Part shown: one piece after another, positions 63,319 to 64,000 of the stretch
Layout of the letters: the number at the start of each line of letters is the position of its first letter
Position numbering within the stretch: position 1 is the stretch's first letter
Assembly (NCBI RefSeq): GCF_003217495.1
Contig: NZ_QJSW01000004.1
Span: 186,001 to 250,000 of the forward strand
DNA from: Paenibacillus barcinonensis
GTDB taxonomy: Bacteria; Bacillota; Bacilli; Paenibacillales; Paenibacillaceae
Direction: 5' to 3'
Length of the DNA stretch: 64,000 nt
Program-made: the position numbers and the translations under genes
Notes under the pieces: generated by a model
Told to the model about the DNA's origin: nothing
What the model saw: only the letters and a program-made list of their open reading frames with translations
Databases searched by the model: none

Positions 63319-63987
63319 TTATTCATAAATGTTGTGACCCGCAATGTCACGCAGGCCCGCGCGGTTTTTAATCTGAATCAATCCCTGATGCCGTTCAATA
63401 TACCCATCTGAACAGAGTTTCTGTATCACCCGATTCAAGTGTCGATAGCTGGTTCCGATCAGGTTGGCTATGTCCGTCAGGTTAAAGGCATCCAGTTCCT
63501 CATGTATGACCGTGCCGCCTTCATCCGTCGAAATCGAAAGCAAATAGCTGGCTAATCGGACCTCCACCGGGTACATCAGATTAAAATTGGAGAAGTTCGA
63601 ATCAATGTAAAACTTGTGTGAGATGATCTTTAACAAAAATTGCAATAAAGGTGCATAATCACTGGCCAGCTCGGTGAGCCAGCGGTAATGAATGCGCAGC
63701 ATAACAACAGGCGACACCGCTTGAACGGTGTTCACCGTGTTGCTTTCACGAACATATTCGATATCCCCGACCACCTCGAGTGGTGTTTTGAAGCAGAGCA
63801 CCAGTGTTTTGTCCTGCGGGGAGGTGGTGAAAATTTTGATTTTCCCCTCAACCAGTACATATAAGTATTCAGAAGCTTCGCCTTCGCGGCAAATGAGCTC
63901 GCATTTTTCAAATTGACACAGGGTCATATGTGACCGCAGGTTCTCGTGAAAGACCATCTCCAGTTGATACTGCTTCAAATAGTGCAT
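63319..63987 (-). CDS. Crp/Fnr-family regulator, YeiL-like
   Basis: A 222-residue regulator with an N-terminal cyclic-nucleotide-binding-like barrel (ICREGEASEYLYVLVEGKIKIF...VVGDIEYV) and a C-terminal winged helix (NLTDIANLIGTSYRHLNRVIQKLCSDGYIE). Cysteines at about residues 24, 29 and 33 could form part of an Fnr-like site, as suggested for YeiL, but a full cluster motif is not evident. Its promoter and upstream region lie mostly outside the window. It is the first gene of an operon with the YdcZ-type transporter. Confidence 0.88.
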   Translation of the reverse strand: MHYLKQYQLEMVFHENLRSHMTLCQFEKCELICREGEASEYLYVLVEGKIKIFTTSPQDKTLVLCFKTPLEVVGDIEYVRESNTVNTVQAVSPVVMLRIHYRWLTELASDYAPLLQFLLKIISHKFYIDSNFSNFNLMYPVEVRLASYLLSISTDEGGTVIHEELDAFNLTDIANLIGTSYRHLNRVIQKLCSDGYIERHQGLIQIKNRAGLRDIAGHNIYE

Positions 63988-64000
63988 AATGTGCTGTGTA

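Overview
The window looks like chromosomal DNA of a Paenibacillus-type Firmicute. The reasons are strong GGAGG-type ribosome binding sites, frequent TTG and GTG starts, LplA/LplB/LplC-type sugar transporters driven by large membrane-bound AraC regulators, an SLH-anchored multidomain glycanase, an Asp23 protein, a VanY-type peptidase, and compact U-tailed terminators after most transcription units. No rRNA, tRNA, CRISPR array, phage or intact insertion sequence was seen. Species-level placement is an inference.

Layout. 1-10.3 kb: tail of an MFS transporter, then a carbohydrate locus with a transmembrane AraC sensor-regulator, a small unknown protein, a lipoprotein substrate-binding protein, two permeases, a large toroid-like protein of unknown activity and a sugar isomerase/epimerase-type TIM barrel. 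10.4-13.8 kb (minus strand): acetyltransferase, P-loop kinase and SgrR-type regulator. 13.9-15.4 kb: a 30-codon ORF and a yidC2 gene preceded by an overlapping membrane-leader ORF. 15.4-20.7 kb: LuxR-type regulator, methyltransferase plus saccharopine-dehydrogenase-like pair, small unknown protein, MTA/SAH deaminase-type amidohydrolase and an SLH-domain gene relic. 20.8-24.9 kb: MacB-like ABC exporter with its two-component system. 25.1-33.8 kb: UbiD-type decarboxylase, HD-GYP protein, a TetR-controlled MFS pump with an SRPBCC protein, and a LacI regulator divergent from a butanediol-dehydrogenase-like enzyme.

33.9-45.3 kb: exported propeller-like protein, old yellow enzyme, lipoprotein GH3 hexosaminidase, relic of a BceB-like permease, Asp23 protein, AraC regulator divergent from an aldo/keto reductase, cupin, acyl-CoA synthetase and M29 aminopeptidase. 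45.5-52.3 kb: GyrI-like protein, nitroreductase, small unknown protein, VanY peptidase, HesB-like protein, DUF1349 protein, SET-domain protein and ABC-F ATPase. 52.4-57.9 kb: a 1754-residue secreted GH43/FN3/SLH protein under apparent catabolite control. 58.2-61.8 kb: cysJ-cysI for sulfite reduction. 62-64 kb: YebC-family regulator, YdcZ-type transporter and YeiL/Crp-type regulator.

The most interesting signal is at 14.1-14.4 kb. The ORF upstream of yidC2 encodes one N-terminal membrane segment followed by an arginine-rich then acidic stretch. Immediately downstream a perfect 10-bp hairpin buries the yidC2 Shine-Dalgarno sequence. This is the architecture of the Bacillus subtilis MifM-YidC2 translation-arrest sensor, with an arrest peptide I do not recognise. 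Other regulatory findings are five copies of a direct repeat before the Lpl-type transporter, matching operators at lacI and the dehydrogenase, two cre-like sites at the GH43 gene, TetR operator candidates, OmpR-type direct repeats before the ABC/two-component operon, and two structured intergenic elements.
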